DNA of 64,000 bases from an uncultured Oscillospiraceae bacterium (GTDB lineage Bacteria > Bacillota > Clostridia > Oscillospirales > Ruminococcaceae). Both the position numbers and the translations under genes were made by a program. Positions 1 through 7,748 of the stretch are shown here, piece by piece (positions within the stretch are counted from its first letter, which is position 1; each line of letters opens with the position of its first letter). The notes below the pieces were generated by a model. That model was given only the letters and a program-made list of their open reading frames with translations. It was not told the DNA's origin and searched no databases. The stretch lies in the NCBI GenBank assembly GCA_934446355.1, contig CAKSEC010000004.1, positions 145,977 to 209,976 of the forward strand. Direction: 5' to 3'.

Positions 1-61
1 GTTTCTTCGTGCGTTGTAAGCTCCGCAGCGGACGTGCCTGCCGCTAGAACAAGGTGCTTTA

Positions 62-508
62 TCACTTGAACATCTCCCTGAGTCCTGCTTCGGCAGCGTC
101 GCCGTCGCTTTCCCTGATGAGCACGGATATCTCGTCAACGCCCGTGGTTATCAGAAGTATCATAGCGTCAATGCGGTTGAGCAGGTTGAACACCTTTGCT
201 GCAAAGCCCGCCTGCGTTTCCATCTCGTCAGTCTTTATGACTATCTTGCGGTTGCAGCTGTTTATCATCGGAGTGATCGAGTGGCTCTCTTTGAGCGCCT
301 TTACTACGCCGAGCAGCTTCGGCATATCGTCGTCGCTGACGGTGAAGCCGAACCCGAATCTCTCAGAGGTGGGGGCGGTCATGGATATCATGTCGATATT
401 GATTCCTGCTTCCGCAACAGCGGTCAGAGTGTCCTCCATTATGGTCTTGTACAGCGGCACATTGTTGAATGTCACTGCTGATACGTTTTCAGTAACTGTA
501 ATATTCAT
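62..508 (-). CDS. Stand-alone tandem ACT-domain protein (aspartokinase regulatory-like)
   Basis: This 148-residue protein resembles the C-terminal regulatory half of aspartate kinase without the catalytic domain. Two ACT-like units are visible. The first spans about residues 5-65 and contains AGINIDMISM. The second spans about 80-145, with NRKIVIKTDE then ITTGVDEISVLI, close to the second ACT domain of LysC. ACT domains bind amino acids and dimerise, so a lysine or threonine sensing role is plausible but inferred. The ATG at 508 is chosen over the upstream TTG because an AAGGAG site inside the end of dapB lies 8 nt before it. It begins 2 nt after the dapB stop, as the last gene of the lysine operon. 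No aspartokinase catalytic gene is in the window. Confidence 0.8.
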   Translation of the reverse strand: MNITVTENVSAVTFNNVPLYKTIMEDTLTAVAEAGINIDMISMTAPTSERFGFGFTVSDDDMPKLLGVVKALKESHSITPMINSCNRKIVIKTDEMETQAGFAAKVFNLLNRIDAMILLITTGVDEISVLIRESDGDAAEAGLREMFK

Positions 509-510
509 AA

Positions 511-1269
511 TCAACTCTCCTTGATCAAATCAGACATTGCGTAAAGACCTGCAGGCTTTCCCGCAAGGAAAACAGCGGCATTGACTGCGCCCGCTGCGAA
601 AACCTCCTTGGACTGTGCGGAGTGCGACAGGGTTATCACTTCGTCGTGACCTGCGAAAATTACGTCATGTTCGCCGACGATAGTACCACCCCTGATGGAG
701 TGCATACCTATCTCGTCCTTATCTCTCGGCTTCCTGACGCTGTGACGGTCATAGACGAACCTGTCCTTGCCGCCCAGTTCCTCGTTGATGGCTTCCGCTA
801 TCATAATTGCGGTGCCGGACGGGGCGTCCTTTTTCAGGTTGTGATGCTTTTCGACTATCTCAACGTCGAACTGACCGCCGAGTATCTGCGCAGCCCTGCG
901 TGAAAGCTCCACAAGCAGATTTATGCCGAGCGACATATTGAACGTGAAAAACACCGGTATCTGGGAAGCGGCGGCGGTAATCTGGCTGCGCTCCTCGTCG
1001 GTATATCCGGTGGTTGCGAGCACCAGCGGGACATTGTTCATCTTCCCGTAGCTGAGCAGGTCAGGCAGAGCGGACGGGTGCGAAAAATCAATGATAACAT
1101 CAGGCTTTTCCGGCAGGTCAAATACCTCTTTATACACCGGAAAATCGCTGTATTGCGTGCCTATCAGGTCAACTCCGGCGATCACTCTGCAGTCGTTTCT
1201 GCCGCTGACAAGACCGGCGATGACCCTGCCCATCTTTCCGCAGGCACCGGTTATCACTATATTGGTCAT
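511..1269 (-). CDS. dapB: 4-hydroxy-tetrahydrodipicolinate reductase
   Basis: DapB reduces 4-hydroxy-tetrahydrodipicolinate with NAD(P)H, the second dedicated step of the diaminopimelate/lysine pathway, in the cytoplasm. The 252-residue length is typical. The N-terminal dinucleotide-binding loop reads GACGKMGR at residues 8-15. The signature EKHHNLKKDAPSGTA lies near residues 140-155 and holds the catalytic His and Lys. It is the third gene of asd-dapA-dapB-ACT, with AAAGGA upstream of the ATG. A 73-nt gap containing a hairpin separates it from dapA. Confidence 0.97.
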   Translation of the reverse strand: MTNIVITGACGKMGRVIAGLVSGRNDCRVIAGVDLIGTQYSDFPVYKEVFDLPEKPDVIIDFSHPSALPDLLSYGKMNNVPLVLATTGYTDEERSQITAAASQIPVFFTFNMSLGINLLVELSRRAAQILGGQFDVEIVEKHHNLKKDAPSGTAIMIAEAINEELGGKDRFVYDRHSVRKPRDKDEIGMHSIRGGTIVGEHDVIFAGHDEVITLSHSAQSKEVFAAGAVNAAVFLAGKPAGLYAMSDLIKES

Positions 1270-1313
1270 ATTTTGGATATCCTTTCATTTACGCCATGAA
1301 CTGGCATTACAAC

Positions 1314-1337
1314 TCAGGGCGGAATTACCCGCCCTGA
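1314..1337 (-). other. Intercistronic hairpin between dapA and dapB
   Basis: The 9-nt arms TCAGGGCGG and CCGCCCTGA pair perfectly around a 6-nt loop. No T-tract follows on the minus strand, so it is not a canonical terminator. It could be a processing or stabilising structure. Its function is not known. Confidence 0.55.
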
Positions 1338-1342
1338 TAATA

Positions 1343-2236
1343 TTACTTAATTGCGCCGACAAGTCCAAGAGAAGCCATTGCGCTTCTCAGCTTCTCGACC
1401 TGCTCTGCGGACATTGAAGCAAGCGGCAGTCTGCATTCGCCTGCCTTGAAGCCCATGATATTAAGCGCTTCCTTTACGGGAATAGGGTTCACGTCCATGA
1501 ACAGAGCCTTTTCAAACGCAAGAATGCGCTGCTGGATAGCAAGAGCGTCTGCCTGCTTTCCTGCAAAGAACAGCTCTACCTCGTCGTGCTTTTCCTTAGG
1601 CATGAGGTTCGACGTTACGGAGATAACGCCCTTGCCGCCAAGTGACAGCACCGGCATTACCTGATCGTCGTTGCCCGAATATATATCAAGGTCGGTGTAA
1701 GCGGCTATCTCGGCGATGAGGGAGAAATTACCGCTGGCTTCCTTGGTAGCAACGATATTCGGGTGCTTTGCAAGTTCCTTGTATGTGTCGATGGAGATAT
1801 TCACTCCGGTGCGGCTGGGAACATTATACAGCACTATCGGGATATCAACGCTGTCAGCGATAGCGGTAAAATGCTTCACCAGACCTCTCTGCGAGGTCTT
1901 ATTGTAATACGGTGTGACCTGCAGAAGTGCGTCTGCGCCAAGTTCCTGCGCTCTGCGGGAAAGCCTTATCGCATGGGCGGTATCGTTGCTGCCTGTGCCG
2001 GCAATGACCGGAATGCGCTTGTTGATCCTCTCCACGGTGAAGCGAATACACTCAAGGTGCTCGTCGTCGGGCATTGTGGAGGCTTCTCCGGTGGTGCCGC
2101 ACACCAGCACTGAGTCAGCCCCGTTGTCCACCTGAAAATCAAGCAGCTTTCCGAATTCCTCGAAATCAACAGAGCCGTCAGCCTTCATCGGCGTAGCAAG
2201 AGCAGTGCATACGCCGGTAAAAATCGTATTCTTCAT
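1343..2236 (-). CDS. dapA: 4-hydroxy-tetrahydrodipicolinate synthase
   Basis: DapA condenses pyruvate with aspartate semialdehyde, the first dedicated step towards diaminopimelate and lysine. The 297-residue length matches the family. Visible signatures are CGTTGEAST near residue 46, YYNKTSQRGL near 110, YNVPSRTG near 138 (catalytic Tyr), and KEASGN near 165, whose Lys forms the Schiff base. The ATG follows an AAGGAAA site. It lies between asd and dapB in one transcription unit controlled by the lysine riboswitch. A TIM-barrel aldolase is certain; the DapA assignment rests on motifs plus operon context. Confidence 0.97.
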   Translation of the reverse strand: MKNTIFTGVCTALATPMKADGSVDFEEFGKLLDFQVDNGADSVLVCGTTGEASTMPDDEHLECIRFTVERINKRIPVIAGTGSNDTAHAIRLSRRAQELGADALLQVTPYYNKTSQRGLVKHFTAIADSVDIPIVLYNVPSRTGVNISIDTYKELAKHPNIVATKEASGNFSLIAEIAAYTDLDIYSGNDDQVMPVLSLGGKGVISVTSNLMPKEKHDEVELFFAGKQADALAIQQRILAFEKALFMDVNPIPVKEALNIMGFKAGECRLPLASMSAEQVEKLRSAMASLGLVGAIK

Positions 2237-2259
2237 GGGTGTTTCCTTTCAGACAGGTA

Positions 2260-3342
2260 TCAGTCCAGATAGCCCTTTGCAGCGAGAAGCTCAGCCATCT
2301 CAACTGCGCCGCCGGCAGCACCTCTCAGGGTGTTGTGGGACAGGCATACGAACTTGTAATCGAACATCGTGTCAGGACGCAGTCTGCCGACAGATACAGC
2401 CATACCGCCCTCAAGATTGCGGTGCAGCTTAGCCTGCGGCATATTGTCCTCCTCAAAGTAGTGAATGAACTGCTTCGGCGCAGAGGGCAGACCAAGCTTC
2501 TGCGGCTCGCCGGAATATTCAGCCCAGATCTTCTTTATCTCGTCCATAGAGGGCTTATTCTCGAAATTAACGAATACTGCTGCGAAATGACCGTTGGAAA
2601 CAGGCACTCTCAGGCACTGTGTGGTGATGAGCGGGGACTTTGCCTTTACTATCTCATTGCCCTCAACGCTGCCCCATACCTTCAGCGGCTCCTGCTCGGA
2701 CTTTTCTTCCTCACCGCCGATGTACGGGATAAGGTTATCGACCATCTCAGGCCATGTTTCAAAGGTCTTGCCTGCGCCGGATATTGCCTGATATGTGCAG
2801 GCGAGAATATTCCTTATGCCGAACTTTCTCAGCGGAGAAAGCGCAGGTACATAGCTCTGGATAGAGCAGTTGGACTTTACGGAGATAAAGCCTCTCTTAG
2901 TGCCAAGGCGCTTCTTCTGTGCGTCGATGATGGCAGCGTGCTCGGCGTTGACCTCAGGAATGATCATGGGTACGTCGGGAGTGAAGCGATTTGCGGAGTT
3001 GTTAGACATTACGGGGCACTCAGCCTTTGCGTATTCTTCCTCAAGCGCTTTTATCTCGTCCTTCTTCATATCGACTGCGCAGAACACGAAATCGACCATA
3101 GAAGCTATCTTCTTTACGTCTGCTGCGGCGTCCATGATTACCAGCTTCTTCATGCTTTCGGGCATGGGGGTATCCATCAGCCAACGGCTTCCAACGGCTT
3201 CCTCATAGGTCTTGCCTGCGGAACGGGGAGAAGCGGCGAGCGCCACAACATGGAACCACGGGTGATTCTCCAGCAGCGTTGCGAAACGCTGACCAACCAT
3301 ACCGGTTGCGCCGATTATACCTACATTATACTTTTCTTTCAT
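2260..3342 (-). CDS. asd: Aspartate-semialdehyde dehydrogenase (archaeal/fungal-type)
   Basis: Asd converts aspartyl phosphate to aspartate semialdehyde with NADPH, feeding lysine, threonine and methionine synthesis. At 360 residues it has the N-terminal GATGMVGQRF nucleotide loop and the catalytic Cys in SNCSIQSY near residue 160. The surrounding sequence, with a WGSVEGNE-like segment and a long C-terminal domain, resembles the archaeal/fungal branch more than the classic bacterial Asd. It is the first gene after the lysine riboswitch, so its expression should fall when lysine is abundant. An AGAAAGG site precedes the ATG. Confidence 0.96.
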   Translation of the reverse strand: MKEKYNVGIIGATGMVGQRFATLLENHPWFHVVALAASPRSAGKTYEEAVGSRWLMDTPMPESMKKLVIMDAAADVKKIASMVDFVFCAVDMKKDEIKALEEEYAKAECPVMSNNSANRFTPDVPMIIPEVNAEHAAIIDAQKKRLGTKRGFISVKSNCSIQSYVPALSPLRKFGIRNILACTYQAISGAGKTFETWPEMVDNLIPYIGGEEEKSEQEPLKVWGSVEGNEIVKAKSPLITTQCLRVPVSNGHFAAVFVNFENKPSMDEIKKIWAEYSGEPQKLGLPSAPKQFIHYFEEDNMPQAKLHRNLEGGMAVSVGRLRPDTMFDYKFVCLSHNTLRGAAGGAVEMAELLAAKGYLD

Positions 3343-3369
3343 GACCTTGTTACCTTTCTGTCGTGTAAT

Positions 3370-3397
3370 AAAAAAACCGATGAGGTAAAATCATCGG
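3370..3397 (-). terminator. Riboswitch-controlled intrinsic terminator upstream of asd
   Basis: On the minus strand the stem CCGATGA, a short loop and TCATCGG are followed by seven T residues. It lies directly between the lysine riboswitch aptamer and asd. It is the expected expression platform: lysine binding favours the terminator and shuts off the operon. Confidence 0.88.
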
Positions 3398-3424
3398 CTG
3401 TCTTGGCTGTATCGTAGTTATGTA

Positions 3425-3600
3425 TGCGATAGCTCTCCATCAGACCGATGACAGCCGGACGCCTGTTCAGCGTACAGCCAGATATACACGGCGCGGACCA
3501 TGTATTCTTCGGCGGTCGGCCTTTCGCGCTGCCGGTCTCCGCAGACCGTGACGGCAGTGCTACTCATCGTACCCGCACCTCTATCAGCTTAGGGGTCATA
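3425..3600 (-). promoter_or_regulatory. Lysine riboswitch (L box)
   Basis: Read on the minus strand, the leader has the conserved L-box blocks in order. These are GATAGAGGTGCG, then AGTAGCACTGCC, GAAAGGCCGACCGCCGAAG, a CTGG block, GCTGTCATCGG, and GGAGAGCTATCG closing the P1 helix (GATAG with CTATC). Order and spacing match the known lysine aptamer. A transcription terminator follows, and the first downstream genes are asd-dapA-dapB, the expected targets. Confidence 0.95.
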
Positions 3601-3617
3601 TTCCCCTGCTGTAGTTT

Positions 3618-3646
3618 ATTTTATCACATAAACGCATTCTTGTCAA
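3618..3646 (-). promoter_or_regulatory. Promoter of the lysine operon
   Basis: TTGACA (3641-3646) and TAAAAT (3618-3623) are separated by 17 bp on the minus strand, just upstream of the riboswitch 5' end. Confidence 0.88.
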
Positions 3647-3713
3647 TCCCCATTCGTATAAATATTCTCAAATCGTGCGCAATATTTTGTGTAATATCAA
3701 CAATGCAGAAAAA

Positions 3714-3742
3714 TTGATTTACGGCGAAGTTTATGGTAAAAT
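3714..3742 (+). promoter_or_regulatory. Promoter of queA
   Basis: TTGATT (3714-3719) and TAAAAT (3737-3742) are separated by 17 bp. The -10 element lies after the first possible ATG at 3733, which argues that translation starts further downstream, at 3784. Confidence 0.8.
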
Positions 3743-3783
3743 ATAAGGTGATATTTTATAATTACGACAAAGGAAAAGAAAAT

Positions 3784-4872
3784 ATGACTATGCTTAAATC
3801 AGATTTTAACTACGAACTTCCTGAAGAACTTATCGCGCAGACCCCCGCTGAGCCGCGGGACAGTTCCCGACTGATGGTCGTTGAGCGGAGCACTGGCGAG
3901 ATCACCCACGACCACTTTTATAATATATGCGACTACCTTGCGCCGGGTGACCTGCTGGTGATGAACGATAGCAAGGTGTTTCCGGCACGTATCTACGGCA
4001 CGAAGCACGACACCGGCGTTCCGGTGGAATTTCTGCTGCTGAAGCGGCTGAGCCTAACTGAATGGGAAACGCTTGTCAGACCCGGCAGACGGCTGAAGCC
4101 CGGCGCTGTCGTCGATTTTCCGGAAGGTCTTTCCGCCGAGGTACTGGACACCATCAACGACGGCAACAGACTGGTCCGGTTCACGTTTGAGGGCGATTTC
4201 TTCGACATTCTCGACCGCATAGGTCAGATGCCGCTGCCGCCCTACATTACCGAAAAGCTAAAGGACAAGGACAGGTACAATACCATATATTGCCGTGAAA
4301 CAGGCTCTGCCGCCGCTCCGACTGCAGGTCTGCACTTCACGGAAAACCTGTTCGCAAAGCTCGCCGAAAAGGGTATCGACACCGCATATGTGACGCTTCA
4401 TGTGGGACTGGGCACATTCCGTCCGGTCAAGGAGGACAATATTCTCGACCACAAAATGCACGTCGAGCATTACTCGGTGCCTGAAATAACCGCAGAAAAA
4501 ATACGCCGCTGCAAGGCTAACGGCGGACGTGTGATCGCGGTAGGCACTACCTCATGCCGCACGCTTGAATCTGCTGCAGGCGTAAAGCCGGAACTTTTCA
4601 CGCCGACTGAAGCGGATAAGAACGCGCCGCTCAGCGGGTCGGAAAGTCCCATTCTCACGCAGGACACAGGAATATTCATCTATCCCGGCTATGATTTCCG
4701 TGTTATCGACGGACTGATAACGAACTTCCACCTGCCGGAAAGTACTCTGATAATGCTCGTCAGCGCATTCCTCGGCAGAGAACGCACGCTCAGCGCATAT
4801 CAGACCGCAGTCCGCGAGAAATACAGGTTCTTCTCTTTCGGTGATGCGATGTTTATTGGAAGCAGGAAATAA
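3784..4872 (+). CDS. queA: S-adenosylmethionine:tRNA ribosyltransferase-isomerase
   Basis: QueA transfers and rearranges the ribosyl part of SAM onto 7-aminomethyl-7-deazaguanine in tRNA, giving epoxyqueuosine at the wobble base. From the ATG at 3784 (AAAGGAAAAG upstream) it has 362 residues, near the family size. Family signatures seen are DFNYELPEELIAQ at the N-terminus, LVMNDSKVFPAR near residue 60, TAGLHFTENL near 165, and ITNFHLPESTLIML near 320. The gene stands alone with its own promoter and terminator. tgt, for the preceding tRNA base-exchange step, lies in this window at 52024-53163. Confidence 0.96.
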   Translation: MTMLKSDFNYELPEELIAQTPAEPRDSSRLMVVERSTGEITHDHFYNICDYLAPGDLLVMNDSKVFPARIYGTKHDTGVPVEFLLLKRLSLTEWETLVRPGRRLKPGAVVDFPEGLSAEVLDTINDGNRLVRFTFEGDFFDILDRIGQMPLPPYITEKLKDKDRYNTIYCRETGSAAAPTAGLHFTENLFAKLAEKGIDTAYVTLHVGLGTFRPVKEDNILDHKMHVEHYSVPEITAEKIRRCKANGGRVIAVGTTSCRTLESAAGVKPELFTPTEADKNAPLSGSESPILTQDTGIFIYPGYDFRVIDGLITNFHLPESTLIMLVSAFLGRERTLSAYQTAVREKYRFFSFGDAMFIGSRK

Positions 4873-4890
4873 GAATCACTAATTAATATA

Positions 4891-4932
4891 TAAAAAAGCG
4901 CAGCACTGACCGCATCAATGCTGCGCCGTTTT
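4891..4932. terminator. Bidirectional terminator between queA and the HPr gene
   Basis: The perfect 8-bp arms GCGCAGCA (4898-4905) and TGCTGCGC (4919-4926) are flanked by six A residues on the left and a TTTTATT tract on the right. It can therefore end transcription from both convergent genes. Confidence 0.88.
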
Positions 4933-4933
4933 A

Positions 4934-5194
4934 TTACAGATTCTGCCTGAAATACTCCTCCATGCCTGCCGCTGCGATATCCTCGTCAGGTCCCTCAATT
5001 GTAACGGTGACCGTATCGCCGCATTTTATGCAAAGCGCCATCATCTTAAACAGCGAGATCACCTTTGCCGACCTGCCGTCAGCTTTCGCTATCGTGATAA
5101 CGCTCTGATATTCGCCTGCCTTCTTTGAAAGCAGCCCTGCAGGTCTGGCGTGAATGCCGACCTCCTCGGTGATGGTGTATTCAAACGTCCTCAT
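4934..5194 (-). CDS. HPr family phosphocarrier protein
   Basis: This 86-residue protein has the HPr active-site motif GIHARPAG with the phosphorylatable histidine at residue 15. A serine at residue 47 (AKVIS) aligns with regulatory Ser46 of Gram-positive HPr. HPr relays phosphate from enzyme I to sugar-specific PTS permeases; the seryl-phosphorylated form serves carbon catabolite control. It sits 21 nt downstream of the CapA-like gene and last in a minus-strand unit with no PTS genes. It may be the general HPr or a Crh-like regulator; retention of His15 argues against a pure Crh. Confidence 0.88.
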   Translation of the reverse strand: MRTFEYTITEEVGIHARPAGLLSKKAGEYQSVITIAKADGRSAKVISLFKMMALCIKCGDTVTVTIEGPDEDIAAAGMEEYFRQNL

Positions 5195-5215
5195 AGTATC
5201 GCCCTCCCGCTGCTG

Positions 5216-6433
5216 TCAGCGCATATATTCGTCCAGACCCTGATCGTGCAGAAACTCGTTTATCATGTCGATATTGAAGCTGGAGAAAGCCCTTGTTCCG
5301 TGCACAGCCGCAAGCTCAGGTGTGTAGTCCTGCAGCTTGTACAGCCTTACGTCGCTCCAGTTGCTCTCGTAATGCGTCACTATAGGATTGAACACAACGT
5401 CTGATATTTCAGGTATGCCATCTTCGCCCGGCATGAATGAAACCGTGAAATCAAGCGTTCCACCGATGAGGTTATGCCATGCGTCCTGTGCTGAAATAAA
5501 GTTGCCGAGCGAATAAGCGCACAGCGTCTTTCTTCTATCGCTGTTCTCTATCATCTCTATTCCACGCAGTACGTGCGGGTGCGTGCCTATTATCACATCT
5601 GCGCCCGCTTCGCCGTACTCTGCGGCAAGCTGCCGCTGGTAGTCCTCGGTCACCCAGCTGTTTTCAGTACCCCAGTGGAGCGACAGCACGCAGATGTCCG
5701 ATATTTCCTTAGCTGCGCGTATTTCTTCCTTTATCGTGTCATACTCGAACGCCATGCCTATTTCAAGGTTGCTTCCCGCAGGCAGCGAAAGTCCGTTCAG
5801 ATATTCAGTATAGCACAGGAACGACACGGTGACTCCGTCTATTTCTATCGTGCGGATATTCGCACGGTCCTCGCTGTTCTTGTACGCGCCGACTCTTGTA
5901 TAGCCGTGCTCGTCGTACCAGTCAAGGCAGTCCGAAAGACCCTGCTCGCCCTTGTCAAGGCAGTGGTTGTTTGCGATGGTGAATACGTCTACGCCAAGCT
6001 GCGACATATATTCTCCGAGCTGGGTCGGGCTGTTGAACATCGGGTAGGTAGACGGCTGATATTCGTCGCCGCATATCAGCGTTTCCTGATTCATCACGGT
6101 GATATCTGCGCCGCCGATAAGGTCCGCCGCTCCCTCATAGGCATATGCGAAGTCATATGTACCGTCCTGCGAGCGTGCCGCCGCCTGCCTGTAGATAGGT
6201 GCGTGTATCAGGTTATCGCCTATTGCGGTGAATGTTATCGACACCGGCTGCGGTTCTGGTTCAGGCTCGGATTCAGGTTCTGACGCCGGCTCGGTGACCT
6301 CGGCGGTAGGCTGAATCACCTCTGACGCAGGCTCAGAGGACTGCTCGCTTTCCATCTCTATCGTTGTATTTGCGCAGCCTGTCAGCATTACAGCGGCAAG
6401 CAGTGCGCTAAGTATATTCTTTTTTGCTCTCAT
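5216..6433 (-). CDS. CapA-family lipoprotein (metallophosphatase-like fold)
   Basis: This 405-residue protein begins with a short lipoprotein signal peptide, with LTGC placing the lipidated Cys at about residue 19. A Glu/Pro/Ser-rich linker of about 45 residues follows. The CapA/PgsA-like domain then contains FTAIGDNLIHAP near residue 70, NQETLI near 115, TIANNHCLDKGE near 155, LHWGTENSW near 250, and GTHPHVLRG near 280. Relatives are linked to poly-gamma-glutamate capsule formation. No pgsB or pgsC homologue is nearby, so the substrate is unknown. It lies between a serine hydrolase and an HPr gene. Confidence 0.87.
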   Translation of the reverse strand: MRAKKNILSALLAAVMLTGCANTTIEMESEQSSEPASEVIQPTAEVTEPASEPESEPEPEPQPVSITFTAIGDNLIHAPIYRQAAARSQDGTYDFAYAYEGAADLIGGADITVMNQETLICGDEYQPSTYPMFNSPTQLGEYMSQLGVDVFTIANNHCLDKGEQGLSDCLDWYDEHGYTRVGAYKNSEDRANIRTIEIDGVTVSFLCYTEYLNGLSLPAGSNLEIGMAFEYDTIKEEIRAAKEISDICVLSLHWGTENSWVTEDYQRQLAAEYGEAGADVIIGTHPHVLRGIEMIENSDRRKTLCAYSLGNFISAQDAWHNLIGGTLDFTVSFMPGEDGIPEISDVVFNPIVTHYESNWSDVRLYKLQDYTPELAAVHGTRAFSSFNIDMINEFLHDQGLDEYMR

Positions 6434-6457
6434 TTATTGTTCCTCCATTGCTGCGGA

Positions 6458-7555
6458 TCACTCGCACAGTTCTTTAAGCTTCTTTACGCCTATGACGGTA
6501 GCGGGTATTCTGTATGACGGAGCAGTATTGCTCAGCACCACGACTGCGCAGTCGTTCTCAGGTGAGAAACCTATGTAGCTGTTGTAGTGCCCCGTGCCGC
6601 CGTTATGCCAGATAAAGCCGTTTTTATCGTCGATTATCCACGCCAGACCCACTTCGTCTATATTAATATCCATCATCTTGTTATCGTCAGTTGAAGCATT
6701 CACAGCGCACTGACTTTCGTGACACTTTTCAAAGATATTGCCGCTGTCAAGCTGAAGCTGCGCATATTTCAGCATATCCTCAATATTGCTGACAAGACCT
6801 CCGGCAGACAGGTATGTATCACCCGGAACCCAGTCCCACATATTGCCGAGGTCGCCTTTTCCGTCTGAAATATGGGTATTTTCTAACCCCTGATTGGCGA
6901 GGAAATCATTCATCAGCATGGTAAATTCGGTCTGATAGGTCTTTTCAAGTATCAGACCGAGGGCAGCAAACCCGAAATTCGAGTAATCGAACGAATGCTC
7001 GCTGTCGGATATCGTGGTATTGCCGAGCCGGTCAAGAACCATGCTGTCGCCTATGCCGCAGAAGCTGTTCTTTCCTGAGAAGAAATTTCCCATCATCGGC
7101 GACTCATAGTAATAGCTGCTGTAGCCTGAAGTGTGAGTCAGCAGCGAGCGCACAGTCGGGTAATGCTCCTTTGCAGGCAGGTCGAGGTAATCGCTCAGCG
7201 GAGCGTCAAGGTCGATAAGCCCGTCCTCTGCCGCGCGGCATACCATCGCAGCGGTGACGGTCTTGGTAACCGAGCCTATCTCATAGGTGTACGGCTGCTT
7301 TGTTATGTCGGCGTTTTGGCTGTATACCTCCCACGAGGCTTCGCCGCCGGAGATCACGCCTACCGTTATTACTGCGTTATTGTCGCCGGATATCGTGTAA
7401 TCAACGCATTCATCAAATGATAGTCCGGGTATTTTACCCATCTGATGTCTGCCGTAAAGGTACAATCCTCCGCATACTGCAGCCGCAGCGACTACCACCG
7501 AACCGCAGATGATAAGCACCATTTTCCCTTTTTTCTTTTTCTCTTTAACTAACAA
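6458..7555 (-). CDS. Membrane-anchored serine hydrolase, beta-lactamase/PBP4-like family
   Basis: Residues 10-31 form a membrane anchor, followed by an extracellular beta-lactamase-like domain (365 residues in total). Catalytic motifs of the class C/esterase group are present. SVTKT supplies the nucleophilic Ser and Lys (SxxK) near residue 94, YSNFG is the YxN motif near 192, and HNGGTGHYN lies near 317. Relatives include D-amino-acid peptidases and esterases, so the substrate cannot be told. The TTG at 7555 has AGAGGGT 5 nt upstream; an ATG at 7522 is the alternative. It is the first gene of a unit with capA-like and HPr genes. Confidence 0.87.
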   Translation of the reverse strand: MLVKEKKKKGKMVLIICGSVVVAAAAVCGGLYLYGRHQMGKIPGLSFDECVDYTISGDNNAVITVGVISGGEASWEVYSQNADITKQPYTYEIGSVTKTVTAAMVCRAAEDGLIDLDAPLSDYLDLPAKEHYPTVRSLLTHTSGYSSYYYESPMMGNFFSGKNSFCGIGDSMVLDRLGNTTISDSEHSFDYSNFGFAALGLILEKTYQTEFTMLMNDFLANQGLENTHISDGKGDLGNMWDWVPGDTYLSAGGLVSNIEDMLKYAQLQLDSGNIFEKCHESQCAVNASTDDNKMMDINIDEVGLAWIIDDKNGFIWHNGGTGHYNSYIGFSPENDCAVVVLSNTAPSYRIPATVIGVKKLKELCE

Positions 7556-7585
7556 GGTCTACCCTCTTTCTTTTGTTGTGTTGTC

Positions 7586-7614
7586 ATTATACACCATTTG
7601 TTACAAAAAGTCAA
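7586..7614 (-). promoter_or_regulatory. Promoter of the serine hydrolase-capA-HPr unit
   Basis: TTGACT (7609-7614) and a perfect TATAAT (7586-7591) are spaced 17 bp on the minus strand, about 30 nt before the serine hydrolase start. Confidence 0.88.
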
Positions 7615-7672
7615 CCATTTCAGCAAACCGAATTACTGTTACCAATATTGTGCTTTTCACTGTAAATACTGC

Positions 7673-7701
7673 TTGAAAATTGACAGGATATATGTTATAA
7701 T
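7673..7701 (+). promoter_or_regulatory. Promoter of the alpha-galactosidase gene
   Basis: TTGAAA (7673-7678) and TATAAT (7696-7701) are spaced 17 bp. The start codon at 7749 lies 47 nt further on. Confidence 0.85.
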
Positions 7702-7748
7702 CTAAAATATCCGTGAATTACGGAAAATCAGATGCGAGAGGTAAACCT

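Noticed and set aside
2239..3417. A 392-codon open frame on the plus strand opposite asd
   Set aside because: It is an antisense shadow of asd, without ribosome site or family motifs. The asd frame carries all catalytic signatures.
3448..3717. Plus-strand open frame over the asd leader
   Set aside because: The DNA is explained by the lysine riboswitch and promoter on the minus strand.
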